A stretch of 64,000 bases of DNA from Caulobacter mirabilis (GCF_002749615.1 NZ_CP024201.1:1426001-1490000), one strand, 5' to 3'. Shown: positions 8,298-19,203, counted from the first letter of the stretch. The notes: generated from the letters alone by a model not told the origin. Program-made: numbers and translations.

Positions 8298-9848
8298 CTA
8301 CGGCTCCAGCACCGGCTTGCGCCGCGCGTGGGCGGCCTGCTCGTAGGCGTATCCGTAGGCCAGCAGCAGGCCGTCGCTCCATTTGGCGCCCACGAACGAC
8401 AGGCCGACGGGCAGGCCCTGGACCACGCCCATCGGCACGGTCAGGTGCGGATAGCCGGCCACCGCCGCGGCGTTGCCCGCGCCGCCGCCGACGTAGCGGT
8501 CCTTCAGCACCGGATCGATCGGCCAGGCCGGCGCCAGGGTCGGGCCGACCAGCGCGCTGACCCGGTGCTTGGCCAGCAGGGCGTCGATCCCTTCCGGCCC
8601 CGCCAGGCGATGGGCCTCGGCCTTGGCCTTGCGATAGGCCGGGTCGTCCAGGCCCTTGGTCGCTTCGGCGCGCTCGAACAGGTCCTGGCCGAACAGCGCC
8701 ATCTCCTTGTCGGCGAACGAGCGGTTGAACCGGATCAGGTCGGCGAGGCTGCGCGTCTTGACCTTCTCCGGATCGGTGGAGGCGAGGTAGGCGTTCAGCC
8801 CGGCCTTCAGCTCCGTCATCAGCACCGTCATTTCATGGCCGCCGATCTTGTCGCCGTTCGGGAAGGCGTCGATCTCGACCAGGGTCGCGCCCTGCGCCTC
8901 CAGCGTCTTCAGGGCCTGGGCGAAGACCGCGTCCGTCTCGGGATGGAAGCCGGCGGCGTAGCGCATCACCCCGATCCGGACTCCCTTCAGGGCGTCGGGC
9001 TTCAGGCCGGCGACATAGTCCTGGCGGCGGGCGTCGGCCTCGCGGGTGGCGGGGTCGGCCGGGTCGGAACCGGCCATGGCGGTCAGCAGCATGGCCGCGT
9101 CCTTCACCGTCTGCGTCATCGGCCCGGCCGTATCCTGGCTGGCGCTGATCGGCACGATGTGGGTGCGCGAGACCAGGCCGACCGTGGGCTTGAGCCCGAC
9201 CAGGCCGTTGACCGCCGCCGGGCAGGTGATCGAGCCGTCGGTCTCCGTCCCGAGCGCCGCCTGGGCCAGCCCGGCCGTGACGGCCACGGCGCTGCCGGAG
9301 GAGGAGCCGCAGGGGCTGCGGCTGAGGTCGTAGGGGTTGCGGGTCTGGCCGCCGACGGCGCTCCAGCCGCTGAGCGAATGTTCCGAGCGGATGTTGGCCC
9401 ACTCCGACAGGTTGGTCTTGCCTAGGACGACCACCCCGGCGGCCCGCAGTCGGGCGACGACCGGCGCGTCGCGGCCCGTGACGTTGCCGCTCAGGGCCAG
9501 GGAGCCGGCCGTCGTCGCGATCGGGTCCAGGGTCTCGATGTTGTCCTTGACCAGGATGACGGCGCCCTCGAGCGGGCCGAGCCGGCCCGCCGCGATCCGG
9601 CGGCGGTCCGAGGCCTCGGCCTGGGTCGTTGCGTCGGGATTGACGGCGATCACCGACCGCAGCCGGGGATCGAAGGTGTCGATCCGGCCCCGGAAGTACG
9701 ACACGGCCGCCGCCGAGGGCTCGATGCGGATGCTGGCCTCGTTTTGCTCCAGGGTTTCGCTCACCCGATGCCTGGGATCCGGCGGCGGCGTGGCGGCGGC
9801 CGGGGCGGCGACGGCGAGGACCATGAGGGTGGCGGCGAGACGGCGCAT
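8298..9848 (-). CDS. Secreted amidase (amidase signature family)
   Basis: The 516-residue product begins with a signal peptide (about 20 residues, LAVAAPAAA). The Ser-cisSer-Lys triad of the amidase signature family is visible: Lys in VKDNIE near residue 98, the first Ser in the GSSSGSA region near 180, and the nucleophile Ser in TDGSITCPA near 204. The family hydrolyses amide bonds; GatA, a cytoplasmic relative, is excluded by the signal peptide and by the absence of gatB/gatC. AGGAA lies 7 bases before the chosen ATG; a longer form from 9902 would hide the signal peptide. The TonB receptor gene lies upstream on the same strand, 103 bases away, so joint expression is possible. Confidence 0.9.
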   Translation of the reverse strand: MRRLAATLMVLAVAAPAAATPPPDPRHRVSETLEQNEASIRIEPSAAAVSYFRGRIDTFDPRLRSVIAVNPDATTQAEASDRRRIAAGRLGPLEGAVILVKDNIETLDPIATTAGSLALSGNVTGRDAPVVARLRAAGVVVLGKTNLSEWANIRSEHSLSGWSAVGGQTRNPYDLSRSPCGSSSGSAVAVTAGLAQAALGTETDGSITCPAAVNGLVGLKPTVGLVSRTHIVPISASQDTAGPMTQTVKDAAMLLTAMAGSDPADPATREADARRQDYVAGLKPDALKGVRIGVMRYAAGFHPETDAVFAQALKTLEAQGATLVEIDAFPNGDKIGGHEMTVLMTELKAGLNAYLASTDPEKVKTRSLADLIRFNRSFADKEMALFGQDLFERAEATKGLDDPAYRKAKAEAHRLAGPEGIDALLAKHRVSALVGPTLAPAWPIDPVLKDRYVGGGAGNAAAVAGYPHLTVPMGVVQGLPVGLSFVGAKWSDGLLLAYGYAYEQAAHARRKPVLEP

Positions 9849-9950
9849 CGGCGGGTTCCTGAACAGCCCGCCTACTAAGGACGCCTCGCCGCGCCGGAAC
9901 AAGAGAGAGAAGGGAAGGGCCGGCGACGTGAACCGCCGGCCCGGCGTCCG

Positions 9951-12248
9951 TCAGAACTGTTTGCGGATGGTCACGAAGGCCTGGCGCGGGGCGCCCGGCA
10001 GCAGGGTCATGGCCGTGCCGGCCACGTCGCTCTTGGCCGCGCCGCCCGAGCCGACGGTCGAGATGTAGTCCTCGTCCATCAGGTTGGTGACGTTGGCCTG
10101 GACCTCCAGCCCGCGCAGCCAGGGGCTGGACGCGTCCTCGAAGCGGTAGCCGACGGTCAGGTCGGTCAGGACATAGCCGTCGACCTGGCCGCCCAGGTTC
10201 TCGAAGGTGTACCAGCGCTCGTCGGTGAAGCCGACGCCAAGCCGGCCGTAGAGGCCGCCGTTGTCGTAGCGCAGCTCCAGCTTGGCCAGGTTCTTCGGGG
10301 TGAAGACCACCTCCTTGCCGGCGGTGCGCATCTCCACCGTCCCGTTCGCCGAAACGACGTCGTCCTGGTACTGGGAGTCGTTGTAGGCGTAGCTGCCGTA
10401 CAGGCTCCAGTCGTCGGCGATCCGGAACTCGCCGGCCAGCTCGACGCCCTTGGTCTCCACCGAGCCGACGTTCGACAGCACCGAGGGCAGGCCCAGGATC
10501 GGCGGCGCGCTGCTGGCGGCGCCGAGGCGGTTGTCGAAGGTGACATGGTAGACCGCCGCCACGCCCTGGAAGCGGCTGTTGTGGTAGCGGACCCCGGCCT
10601 CGAAGGTCTTCGAGGTCTCGGCCTTCAGGTTCTTGGCGATGTAGTCGACCACGGTCTGGCTCTGCGAGCTGAACGGGCCGGCGGTGGCGGCCGAGACGAA
10701 GGCGGCCATGTTCTCGGTGTAGCCGCCGAACACTTCCAGGCCGTCGTCGAACCGGTAGACCACGCCGATCTGCGGCAGGAACCAGTCCTCGGACTCCAGG
10801 GTCGCCTTCAGCGGATTGCCGGCGATGCGGCTGACCGAGTTGCGGACCTGCACCGACTTGAAGCCGAAGTTGATCTTCAGCGCCTCGGTCGGCGACCAGA
10901 CGTCCTGCAGATACAGCTGCCGGGTCTCGGTGTTGAAGTCGTACTCCCACTGGGTGAAGAACGGGTTCGACTGGAAGTCCAGGCTGTTGCGCGACGGGGC
11001 GGCCGCGGTCTCGGCGTAGAAGCGACGGGCCTGGTGGAAGTCGTTGCTCTCGACCCAGAAGCCGCCGCTGACCCGGTGGTCGCCCAGCTCCAGCGTCAGC
11101 CCGCCGATGAGGCCCTTGCGGTCGATGTCATACTCGGTGGTGCGGATCGACAGCGGCGCAGCGGTCGAGCCGACCGTGCCCCAGCCGGGGCTCGTGACGT
11201 AGGGCGTATACCAGAGCCCCTGGCCCTCGTTCTTGTGGCCATAGGCGGTGGCCTGCAGGCGCAGGCCCTCGGCCAGCGGCATGTCCAGGGTGATCCCGTA
11301 GAGGCTGTCGTCGCGCACGCCGGCGCCGGCGTAGTAGGCGTCGTCGACGGTGGCGAACGGCGCGGGCAGCGGACGGCCGGTGTTGTAGGCCTGGGCCGCG
11401 TCGATCGCGAGCTTCCAGTTCGGCTTGGTGTTGTCCCAGTCGCGGCCCAGACGCTTGATCATGTCGAACGACATGTCCTGGTAGTCCTGCTCGCGGCGTT
11501 CGGAATGGTTGAAGAAGGCGGTCAGCGAGCCGTCGTCGCCGATCGGCAGCACCGCCTTGATGTCATACTGGAACTGCTTCTGTTCGCCGCCGCCCTTCCA
11601 CTTGTCGGCGGTCTGCTTGACGACCGAAACGTAGCCGCGCAGACCGCCCAGGGCCTCCAGCGCGCCGGTGTCGAGCCGGGCGAAGCCGCGCAGGGTGTTC
11701 TCCGAGCCGTAGGTGACGTCGGTCTGGACATGGAAGTCCTCCGACGGATCACGGGTGAAGAACTGCAGCGTGCCGCCCAGGTTCGAGGTCGAGGCCGTGG
11801 ACAGCGAGCCGGCGCCCTGGGCCAGCTCGACCCGGCCGATGTTCTCGTTGATCGCCGCGCGGCTGACGTGCAGGCCGTTGTGGTTGCCGTAGGTCATGTC
11901 GCCCAGCGGCACGCCGTCCAGGGTGAAGCCCAGGCGGTTCTGGTCGAAGCCGCGGATCGAGATGCGGGTCGACCATTCGTAGGCGCCGAACGCATCGGCC
12001 GACTGGAAGGTGACGCCCGGCAGCTTGTCGATCGCCTTCAGCGGGCTGGTCCCGGCCGCTTCAAGCGTCAGCTGCTCCTGGGTCATGGTCTGGACCTGGC
12101 GGCTCTGGCCCTGGCCGTAGACGACGATGGCCTCGACCTCGGCCTCGGCCGAGACGGTCGTGGCGGCTTCCGCCTCGGCGGCCTGGGCGGTCCCACAGGC
12201 GGCCAGCAGCGCGACGGACGCCGCGCCGGCGATCAGGTGATGTTTCAT
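9951..12248 (-). CDS. TonB-dependent outer-membrane receptor
   Basis: The 765-residue protein has a signal peptide (to about residue 23, AQAAEAE), a TonB-box-like segment (IVVYGQGQ near 42), a plug domain (about 50-170 with RISIRGFDQNRLGFTLDGVPLG) and a 22-strand barrel ending in the outer-membrane C-terminal Phe (TIRKQF). Such receptors import siderophores, vitamins, sugars or other large nutrients using the proton motive force through TonB-ExbBD. The substrate is not evident; no siderophore, B12 or sugar genes flank it. A secreted amidase lies downstream on the same strand. Confidence 0.93.
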   Translation of the reverse strand: MKHHLIAGAASVALLAACGTAQAAEAEAATTVSAEAEVEAIVVYGQGQSRQVQTMTQEQLTLEAAGTSPLKAIDKLPGVTFQSADAFGAYEWSTRISIRGFDQNRLGFTLDGVPLGDMTYGNHNGLHVSRAAINENIGRVELAQGAGSLSTASTSNLGGTLQFFTRDPSEDFHVQTDVTYGSENTLRGFARLDTGALEALGGLRGYVSVVKQTADKWKGGGEQKQFQYDIKAVLPIGDDGSLTAFFNHSERREQDYQDMSFDMIKRLGRDWDNTKPNWKLAIDAAQAYNTGRPLPAPFATVDDAYYAGAGVRDDSLYGITLDMPLAEGLRLQATAYGHKNEGQGLWYTPYVTSPGWGTVGSTAAPLSIRTTEYDIDRKGLIGGLTLELGDHRVSGGFWVESNDFHQARRFYAETAAAPSRNSLDFQSNPFFTQWEYDFNTETRQLYLQDVWSPTEALKINFGFKSVQVRNSVSRIAGNPLKATLESEDWFLPQIGVVYRFDDGLEVFGGYTENMAAFVSAATAGPFSSQSQTVVDYIAKNLKAETSKTFEAGVRYHNSRFQGVAAVYHVTFDNRLGAASSAPPILGLPSVLSNVGSVETKGVELAGEFRIADDWSLYGSYAYNDSQYQDDVVSANGTVEMRTAGKEVVFTPKNLAKLELRYDNGGLYGRLGVGFTDERWYTFENLGGQVDGYVLTDLTVGYRFEDASSPWLRGLEVQANVTNLMDEDYISTVGSGGAAKSDVAGTAMTLLPGAPRQAFVTIRKQF

Positions 12249-12405
12249 TGCGAATCCCCTCTGCGACCGCGCCGGGGAGGCGCGGGCGTCCTGGCGCTAG
12301 AGGGGGCGTGCGACGGCGCGGCGAAGCTTCCGCGACGGGGAAACGATGTTTTTCGGGCGGTCTTGCGACAGGCTTACCGTGAGGCGAGACCGGCGATCGA
12401 CGCGT

Positions 12406-12822
12406 CTACTTCTGCGCGCACTGGGTCTTGTCGCCGGCCTTGCAGGCCTTCACGCGGGCCTTCCAGGCGGCGATCTCCTGGGCGTAGGCGGCGTCCTCGG
12501 CGGCGGCGCGAGCCTGATACTCGGCCTCGAGGCGGTCCTGCTCGGCGGCCTGAGCCTTCTTCCGGGCCTCGTAGGCGGCCACGTCCGCGGCGTAGGCGGC
12601 GTCGCGGGCCCGGTCACGCGCCTCCGCCGCGGCGGCCTTGGTCTGGATCGTGGCGTTGAGGCGGGCGGTGGTCTCGTCCGGCGTCTCGGACTCGGGCGTC
12701 GCCGGGGCGGCAGGCGCCAGCGGCGCGGCCGTCACCGGCGCGGCCCGGATGGTCTCGGCCCCCGCCACGGCCAGCGAAGGCAGGGCGACGGCCAGCAGCA
12801 TGGCGGCGAAACGGATGGTCAT
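12406..12822 (-). CDS. Secreted Ala-rich coiled-coil protein, function unknown
   Basis: The 138-residue product has a cleavable signal peptide (to AVAGA, about 21), an Ala/Pro-rich linker (25-45) and a long charged helix, about 50-125, rich in Ala, Glu, Arg and Lys, that should form a coiled coil. Two Cys near the C-terminus ([11 protein letters not shown]) could form a disulfide. I do not recognise a family. It is divergently placed from ettA, from which it is separated by about 165 bases that probably hold both promoters. Confidence 0.65.
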   Translation of the reverse strand: MTIRFAAMLLAVALPSLAVAGAETIRAAPVTAAPLAPAAPATPESETPDETTARLNATIQTKAAAAEARDRARDAAYAADVAAYEARKKAQAAEQDRLEAEYQARAAAEDAAYAQEIAAWKARVKACKAGDKTQCAQK

Positions 12823-12988
12823 GGCGCGAACCCCCCTTGGACGCTGGACAGCATCTCTAGAGCAAGGCGGCGGTCAGGGGGAAGCGCCGAGGCGTCAGAG
12901 GCGCGATCCATTGCTTTCCGGGCCCCTGGTCGCTACATCCGCGCGACCCCATTCAGTTCGAAACTTCCGAAAGCGAGCGCGACCCCGC

Positions 12989-14652
<1,664 letters not shown>

Positions 14653-14656
<4 letters not shown>

Positions 14657-15156
14657 AGGGACGACAGGAAACGTTCGGTCTCGGCGTCGCTGGTCAGCAC
14701 GATCAGCGACGCATGGGCGCCGAACGCTTCGATCTTGGCGCGGGTCCTGGGGGCCACGTCGCGCTCGAAGTTCCAGATATAGCGGTAGAACGCGAGGTCC
14801 AGGGCCTCGGGGCAGCCGTCGGCGAGGTCCGGGCGGGTTCGGCCGCGCCAGGTCAGCCATCGCTTGATCGCGCGCCACAGGCTGAGCCAGCGTGACCGCT
14901 TCAGCAGCACGATCGTGTCCGTCCGCGGCAGGCGCAGGTCGAGCGAGCCGTCGAAATTTCCGTCCATCACCCAGGCTCCGTCCGCGACGGCCTGAGCGAC
15001 CCTGGCGCGGAAGTCGGCCTCATCCCGCGCGATCCAGCCCGGCGTCCAGTGCAGGATGTCCAGATGGACCACCGGCAGGCCGAGCCGCTCGCCCAGGGCG
15101 CGGGCGAGGGTGGACTTGCCGGTTCCTGGGCAACCCAGGACGGTGATGCGGCGCAT
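14653..15156 (-). CDS. P-loop NTPase, adenylate kinase/FlaR-like
   Basis: The 167-residue protein starts with a beta strand and P-loop GCPGTGKST (residues 8-16), then [13 protein letters not shown] with an Asp as in adenylate-kinase-like and topology-modulation (FlaR-like) ATPases. An Arg-rich lid region lies near 100-125. Members are small nucleoside/nucleotide kinase-like proteins of mostly unproven function. The gene is convergent with ettA and the two stops overlap by 4 bases (CTAG), so no terminator can lie between them. The N-terminus fits the family with no alternative start. Confidence 0.8.
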
Positions 15157-15267
15157 GGCGGTCGGTCCGTCAGCGGATGTTTCCGGATACTCTAGCGCAG
15201 CGGCCCGGCGGCCGGCTCACGACCTCGTGCGATTGACGCCCGTCCAGACGAGCGCAGAGTCACGGTC

Positions 15268-16224
15268 ATGAAAGACACCGGCTCGCAACCCGTCCTCCTC
15301 CTGTCGCACGAGATGCTGCTGCCCATGCAGCCGGCGCTCGAACCGACCTACCGCGTCCTGCGTCTGTGGGAGGCCGCCGACCGACTGGCCTTCCTCGAGG
15401 GGCCGGGGCGCGAGGTTCAGGCGATCGTCCACGCCGGGGAGGTCAAGCTGCCGACCGATTTCCTGGCCGAGATGCCGCGGCTGGGCCTGATCGCCTGCGT
15501 CAGCGTCGGCTACGACGGCGTCGACATACCCTGGTGCCGCGCGCACGGCATCGCGGTGACCCATTCCCATGGCCAGAACGCCGACGACGTGGCCGACCAT
15601 GCGGTGGGATCCTTCGTCGCCGCCTGGCGCGGCATTGTCGCCGGGGACCGGATCGTGCGGGAAGGGCGCTGGACCCCCGCGGAGCGGATGCGGCCGCGGT
15701 CGGGCCTGTTCGGGCGCAAGGCCGGGATCGTCGGCCTGGGCTCGATCGGGACGGCGATCGCCAACCGCGTCCAGGCCTTCGGGCTGTCCGTGTCCTGGTG
15801 GGGACCGAACCCGAAGGAGGCCGCCTGGCCTCGCGCCCAGAGCCTGATGGCCCTGGCCCGCGACAGCGACGTCCTGTTCGTGGCCTGCCGCGGCGGCGCC
15901 GCCAACCGTCGCCTGATCTCCAAGGCGGTGATCGAGGCGGTCGGGCCGCGCGGCTGTATCGTCAACGTCTCGCGCGGCTCGGTGATCGACGAGGACGCCC
16001 TGATCGAGGGGCTGAAGGCCGGGACCCTGGGCATGGCCGCGCTGGACGTCTTCGAGACCGAACCGACCCCGTCAGCCCGCTGGAAGGACGTGCCCAACAC
16101 GGTTCTGACGCCGCACACGGCGGGCGGCACGCTGGAGAGCATTCCGAAGATGGTCGGCCAGGCGCTGGAGAACCTGCGCCGGTTCTTCCACGCCGAGCCG
16201 CTGCTCTCGCCGGTTCAGGACTGA
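15268..16224 (+). CDS. D-2-hydroxyacid dehydrogenase
   Basis: The 318-residue protein has the two-domain layout of the D-isomer-specific 2-hydroxyacid dehydrogenases: catalytic domain 1-100 and about 290-318, and an inserted Rossmann domain with GLGSIGTAIA near 152-161. The catalytic Arg (ACRGGAANRR), Glu (DVFETEP) and His (TPHTAGG) are all present. These enzymes reduce 2-keto acids such as glyoxylate or hydroxypyruvate with NAD(P)H. After beta-strand 2 the sequence is WWGPNPK, without the acidic residue that selects NAD, so NADPH is likely. It appears monocistronic; the reverse-strand small ORF at 16215 overlaps its last bases. Confidence 0.9.
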   Translation: MKDTGSQPVLLLSHEMLLPMQPALEPTYRVLRLWEAADRLAFLEGPGREVQAIVHAGEVKLPTDFLAEMPRLGLIACVSVGYDGVDIPWCRAHGIAVTHSHGQNADDVADHAVGSFVAAWRGIVAGDRIVREGRWTPAERMRPRSGLFGRKAGIVGLGSIGTAIANRVQAFGLSVSWWGPNPKEAAWPRAQSLMALARDSDVLFVACRGGAANRRLISKAVIEAVGPRGCIVNVSRGSVIDEDALIEGLKAGTLGMAALDVFETEPTPSARWKDVPNTVLTPHTAGGTLESIPKMVGQALENLRRFFHAEPLLSPVQD

Positions 16225-16319
16225 AGCAGCGCCAGCAGGGCGCCGCCCGCGAGCAGACCGCCGAAGAGGACGGCCGCGACGAGACGCTTACGCGGAGTGG
16301 TGAGAACGACGCCGAGCAT
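16215..16319 (-). CDS. 34-residue single-span membrane protein (candidate)
   Basis: The reading frame begins MLGVVLTTPRKR and continues with about 20 hydrophobic, Gly/Ala/Leu-rich residues (VAAVLFGGLLAGGALLALL) before QS and a stop. The layout is a short cytoplasmic basic segment followed by one membrane helix. A near-perfect ribosome site GGAGG lies 8 bases before the ATG, and a perfect 18-bp palindrome lies 48 bases upstream, so both translation and control signals are in place. The gene overlaps the 3' end of the dehydrogenase gene by 10 bases on the opposite strand. I know no function. Support is the ribosome site, codon pattern and palindrome; conservation was not tested. Confidence 0.55.
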   Translation of the reverse strand: MLGVVLTTPRKRLVAAVLFGGLLAGGALLALLQS

Positions 16320-16367
16320 GGGTGGGGCCTCCGGTTTTCCCGACGCCGACACGGCGCAAGGCAATAT

Positions 16368-16385
16368 CAAAGTGATATCACTTTG
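16368..16385. promoter_or_regulatory. Perfect 18-bp palindrome, likely operator
   Basis: CAAAGTGATATCACTTTG is a perfect palindrome with no spacer. On the minus strand it is followed directly by GATATT, which may belong to a -10 box of the small membrane-protein gene at 16319. The AT-rich core stands out from the GC-rich surroundings. A short palindromic core of this kind suits a dimeric regulator such as a ribbon-helix-helix or GntR-type protein; the regulator is not identifiable here. Confidence 0.55.
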
Positions 16386-16449
16386 TGGCCTGGAGCGAAG
16401 GACGTCAAGTCTGGGTCAATCGAGCTTCACGCTGAATGCGCCCCCATCA

Positions 16450-16552
16450 CCGTATGTCCCCGCGAAGGCGGGGACCCAAGCCGACCGTGCGGCTTCGTCG
16501 ATCAGGGCCGATCTGAAAACCAGCTTGGGTCCCCGCCTTCGCGAGGACCCGC
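16450..16552. repeat. Dispersed inverted repeat, family A copy 1
   Basis: The left arm (16457-16481, CCCCGCGAAGGCGGGGACCC) and right arm (16522-16545, GGGTCCCCGCCTTCGCG) are inverted copies separated by about 40 bases. It is preceded by CACCGTATGT, which also precedes the half copy near 36518. Related copies lie at 24729, 33398 and 42033. It sits just past the end of the SRPBCC gene. Confidence 0.8.
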
Positions 16553-16592
16553 GGATGACAAAGGACACGCCCAGGCTGAATGTCGACTGGCT

Positions 16593-17354
16593 TCAGCTCT
16601 CCGGCCCTTCCATGCAGCCTGGGCGCTCGTCGGGGTAGCGGGTGGTCCACCACTCGTTCCAGCGGGCCTGGAAGGCGTCGAAAGCGTCGTCGTCCAGGCC
16701 GTAGGTTGTCAGGACGGCCCAGCCGCCGACCGGCTGGCCGTCGATCGAGGGGCGGTCCACCAGCACCAGCAGGCCATCCCCCCAGCCGTCGACGGTCAGG
16801 CCGGTCTGCAGGGCGGTGACGAAGCGGACCTCGCCGCTGAGCCGCTCGCCGGCGGCCTCGACGGCGTAGTGGGAGCCGGGCGCAGCGGCGCGGATCGTGT
16901 CCAGGCCCATCGCCGCGGACGGTCGCGCGGCCTGGAGGGTGTCGGCGAGGCCGCTCAGGTAGAGCGTGCGGCGGCGGTCGTCGCGGTGCCGGTCGAGGGC
17001 GAAGCCCAGCTGCTGGACGAAGGTGATCCAGCCCTGGATCATGTCGTCGTACAGGCCTTCCCAGTCGGTCTGGGTCCGGGCGCTGCCGGAACGAACCAGG
17101 CGGACGACGGCTTTTCCGTCGCCGATGTCCTCGACTTCGAAGCGATCGGGCATGCCCACGAAGGTCAGCGTCCGGCGCGGGGCGTCGACCTGGGTGTGAT
17201 CATGGAAGATGTAGGCGATCTCGCCGGGCAGGGTGTCGGCGTCCCAGCCGAACCACTGGGCGATGCGGGCCGGGTCGCGCAGGGCGTCCCAGGCGTCGTC
17301 CGCCGAGGCTGAAACGGTCACTTCGACAAGCACGCTCTCGGGTACTGGAGACAT
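16593..17354 (-). CDS. SRPBCC (AHSA1-like) domain protein
   Basis: The 253-residue protein has an N-terminal SRPBCC/AHSA1 fold: VEVTVSASADDAWDALRDPARIAQWFGW at the start is the typical first strand plus helix. A second, weaker SRPBCC-like half follows from about 150. The family binds hydrophobic ligands or acts as Hsp90-activator-like helpers. A strong AGGAGG lies 6 bases before the ATG, and the upstream ArsR gene ends 9 bases before, so the two form an operon. ArsR + SRPBCC pairs are common in Actinobacteria and Alphaproteobacteria; the ligand is unknown. Confidence 0.85.
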   Translation of the reverse strand: MSPVPESVLVEVTVSASADDAWDALRDPARIAQWFGWDADTLPGEIAYIFHDHTQVDAPRRTLTFVGMPDRFEVEDIGDGKAVVRLVRSGSARTQTDWEGLYDDMIQGWITFVQQLGFALDRHRDDRRRTLYLSGLADTLQAARPSAAMGLDTIRAAAPGSHYAVEAAGERLSGEVRFVTALQTGLTVDGWGDGLLVLVDRPSIDGQPVGGWAVLTTYGLDDDAFDAFQARWNEWWTTRYPDERPGCMEGPES

Positions 17355-17363
17355 TCGGTCCTC

Positions 17364-17963
17364 CTAGTGTTCCGTTCCGGCGGGGACGGGGGCGGGATGG
17401 CCCCCGGCGACCAGGCGGTAGCGGCGCGCGCCAGGATCGGCGCTGTGGAAACGGGCGGCGGTCGAGGCGAGCGCCTCGGCCAGCGCCTCGGCGAAGCGTT
17501 CCAGGTCGGCCGGCCGCGCAAACGCGATCTCGGCCTCCAGGGTGAAGGTCAGAAGGCGGCTGCCTTCCAGTTCGGCGGCGGACTGCATGCGCGCCACGTC
17601 GCGGACGACGCCGGTCGCCGCGGCGACCAGGTGGCCCGCCGCGTAGCGATCTTGCGCGGCGGCCTGTTCCGGTTCCGTGGGCGCGAGCAGAGCGGGGTCG
17701 ACGACCAGCCGGTCGGCCGTCGCCGCCAGGACCCGCTCGACGAAGCCGCGGCGTCGGCGCTCCTCGACCAGATGGATCAGTCCCGCCGCCTCCAGGGCGC
17801 GCAGATGATAGTTCAGTTTCTGGCGGCTCATGCCCAGGGTCTCGGCGAGCTGCGAGGCCGAGGCCGGCGTCTGCAGCTGTTCCAGCAAGGCGCGCCGCAC
17901 GGGCGACAGCGCCGTTCGCAGCCGGTCGGCGTCCTGCAGCAGGGCGATCGTGGGTCCGCTCAT
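17364..17963 (-). CDS. ArsR-like winged-helix transcriptional regulator
   Basis: The 199-residue protein has a helix-turn-helix near residues 25-75 (TPASASQLAETLGMSRQKLNYHLRALEAAGLI), typical of the ArsR/DUF-type HTH with the recognition helix SRQKLNYHLRAL, and a C-terminal ~110-residue ligand domain with no metal-binding CxC motif. It is the first gene of a two-gene operon with the SRPBCC protein, which it probably controls. A TTGACA -35-like hexamer sits on the minus strand at 17999-17994 in an AT-rich stretch. I chose the ATG at 17963; a GTG 9 bases further upstream is possible. Confidence 0.85.
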   Translation of the reverse strand: MSGPTIALLQDADRLRTALSPVRRALLEQLQTPASASQLAETLGMSRQKLNYHLRALEAAGLIHLVEERRRRGFVERVLAATADRLVVDPALLAPTEPEQAAAQDRYAAGHLVAAATGVVRDVARMQSAAELEGSRLLTFTLEAEIAFARPADLERFAEALAEALASTAARFHSADPGARRYRLVAGGHPAPVPAGTEH

Positions 17964-18042
17964 GCCGCGCACGATTCAATAGAAAATAATTCTTGTCAAA
18001 TGAGTCGAGAAATCGCCGTCTCGGGCGACGCCGGCGGTCGCG

Positions 18043-18465
18043 TCAGATGTAGGCGGTGGCTTGCCGGGCGGGGGGCGGGGGCGGCGCAAGCGCCGCTTCC
18101 AGCCGCGTGAGCACGGCCATGGGCGAGAAGGGCTTGGCCAGGAAGCCGGTGGCGCCGGCCGCCATTCCGCCTTCGACGATGGCCTTGCTGGTCTGGGCCG
18201 AGGCCATGATCACCGGCAGGCCGGAGACCATGGGATCCTTTGAGGCGCGGATGGCGGCGGTGAGGGTGATGCCGTCCATCGGCTGCATGTACATGTCGGC
18301 GATGACCGCATCGACGCGGATCGCGGCGAGCAGCGTCAGCGCCTCGGGTCCGCTGGCGGCCTGGGCGATCTCGACGCCAGCCGCGTCCAGGATCTGGCTG
18401 AGGAACATGCGCGCGTGTTTGTTGTCGTCGACCAGCAATACACGGCATTTCGACAGAGCAGACAT
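18043..18465 (-). CDS. Stand-alone response regulator (CheY-like receiver)
   Basis: The 140-residue protein is a single receiver domain: acidic pair DD at 13-14, phospho-acceptor Asp near 57 (VIADMYM), switch Ser in MASAQ near 88 and conserved Lys in AKPFSP near 110. There is a Pro-rich C-terminal tail (PPPPPARQ) and no output domain. Such proteins act by binding a partner, for example in chemotaxis or a phosphorelay. No histidine kinase is adjacent, so the partner is unknown. Confidence 0.92.
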   Translation of the reverse strand: MSALSKCRVLLVDDNKHARMFLSQILDAAGVEIAQAASGPEALTLLAAIRVDAVIADMYMQPMDGITLTAAIRASKDPMVSGLPVIMASAQTSKAIVEGGMAAGATGFLAKPFSPMAVLTRLEAALAPPPPPARQATAYI

Positions 18466-18548
18466 AAGCCTCTTTCGCCTCGGGCGAGTTACTAGCCTGA
18501 CGCTATGCCTGCTTGGTCTTGACGGCTGGTGAATCCCGAACCCGAAAT

Positions 18549-18586
18549 GGGCCGGCGGAGGGCATGGGCCATCCCTCCGCCGGCCC
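18549..18586 (-). terminator. Strong hairpin downstream of the GST gene
   Basis: A 14-bp perfect stem (GGGCCGGCGGAGGG / CCCTCCGCCGGCCC) with a 10-base loop lies 5 bases past the GST stop on the minus strand; ATTTCGG follows, so the T-run is weak. It separates the GST gene from the response regulator. Confidence 0.6.
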
Positions 18587-18591
18587 CAGGG

Positions 18592-19203
18592 TCAGGCCGC
18601 CGCCGCGTAGAGCTCGCGCTCTTCGGCCACGGCCTTGAGCACCGCCGGACGGGACAGCATGCGGCGATGATAGGCGACCAGGTGCGGATAGGGCTCGAGG
18701 TCGAGCCGTACGGCCTGGTTCCAGTTCAGGATGGTGGTCAGGTAGGCGTCGGCGACGGTGAACCGGTCGCCGACCAGGAAATCGCGATCTTTCAGGCGCT
18801 GGTTCAGGTGCGTCAGCCGCGCCACGGACTCGGTGCGGGCGAAGGCCTTGGCCCCGTCGCCGGCGACATGGGACAGCAGCACGCCGAAGACGCCGCGGTG
18901 CAGTTCCGAACCCAGGAAGCTCAGCCATTCCCGGAGGCGGACAGCCTCGAAGCCGTCCGCGCCGACGGCGGGGTGGCGTTCGGCGAGATAGCTCAGGATG
19001 GCGGCGTTCTCGGTCAGCACCTCGCCGTCGTCGGTGCGGATCACCGGCACCTGGCCCTTGGGGTTCACCGCCAGGAAGTCGGCGCCGTCGCCGAGGGTCT
19101 TGGTCTTGAGGTCCACCGGCAGGAAGCGCGCTTCCGCGCCGGCCTCGTAGAGTGAAATCCGGGTAGCCAACGAACAGGCGAGGGGGGAGAAATACAGGTC
19201 CAT
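18592..19203 (-). CDS. Glutathione S-transferase (beta-class-like)
   Basis: The 203-residue protein has an N-terminal thioredoxin-like GST domain (1-80) with the beta-class start YFSPLACSLA, where the Cys near residue 9 is the residue that contacts glutathione, then VNPKGQVPV (cis-Pro) and ENAAILSYL (Glu/Ser-type gamma-Glu contact). The all-helical C-terminal domain follows (90-200). It resembles E. coli GstA. It conjugates or reduces electrophiles in the cytoplasm. A TetR regulator lies divergently 77 bases away and probably represses it. Confidence 0.92.
   Translation of the reverse strand: MDLYFSPLACSLATRISLYEAGAEARFLPVDLKTKTLGDGADFLAVNPKGQVPVIRTDDGEVLTENAAILSYLAERHPAVGADGFEAVRLREWLSFLGSELHRGVFGVLLSHVAGDGAKAFARTESVARLTHLNQRLKDRDFLVGDRFTVADAYLTTILNWNQAVRLDLEPYPHLVAYHRRMLSRPAVLKAVAEERELYAAAA

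Noticed and set aside
8833..10950. Long minus-strand frame spanning amidase and TonB receptor
   Set aside because: It is a frame-shifted shadow of both genes with an Arg/Pro-rich product; the real genes have full motifs in another frame.
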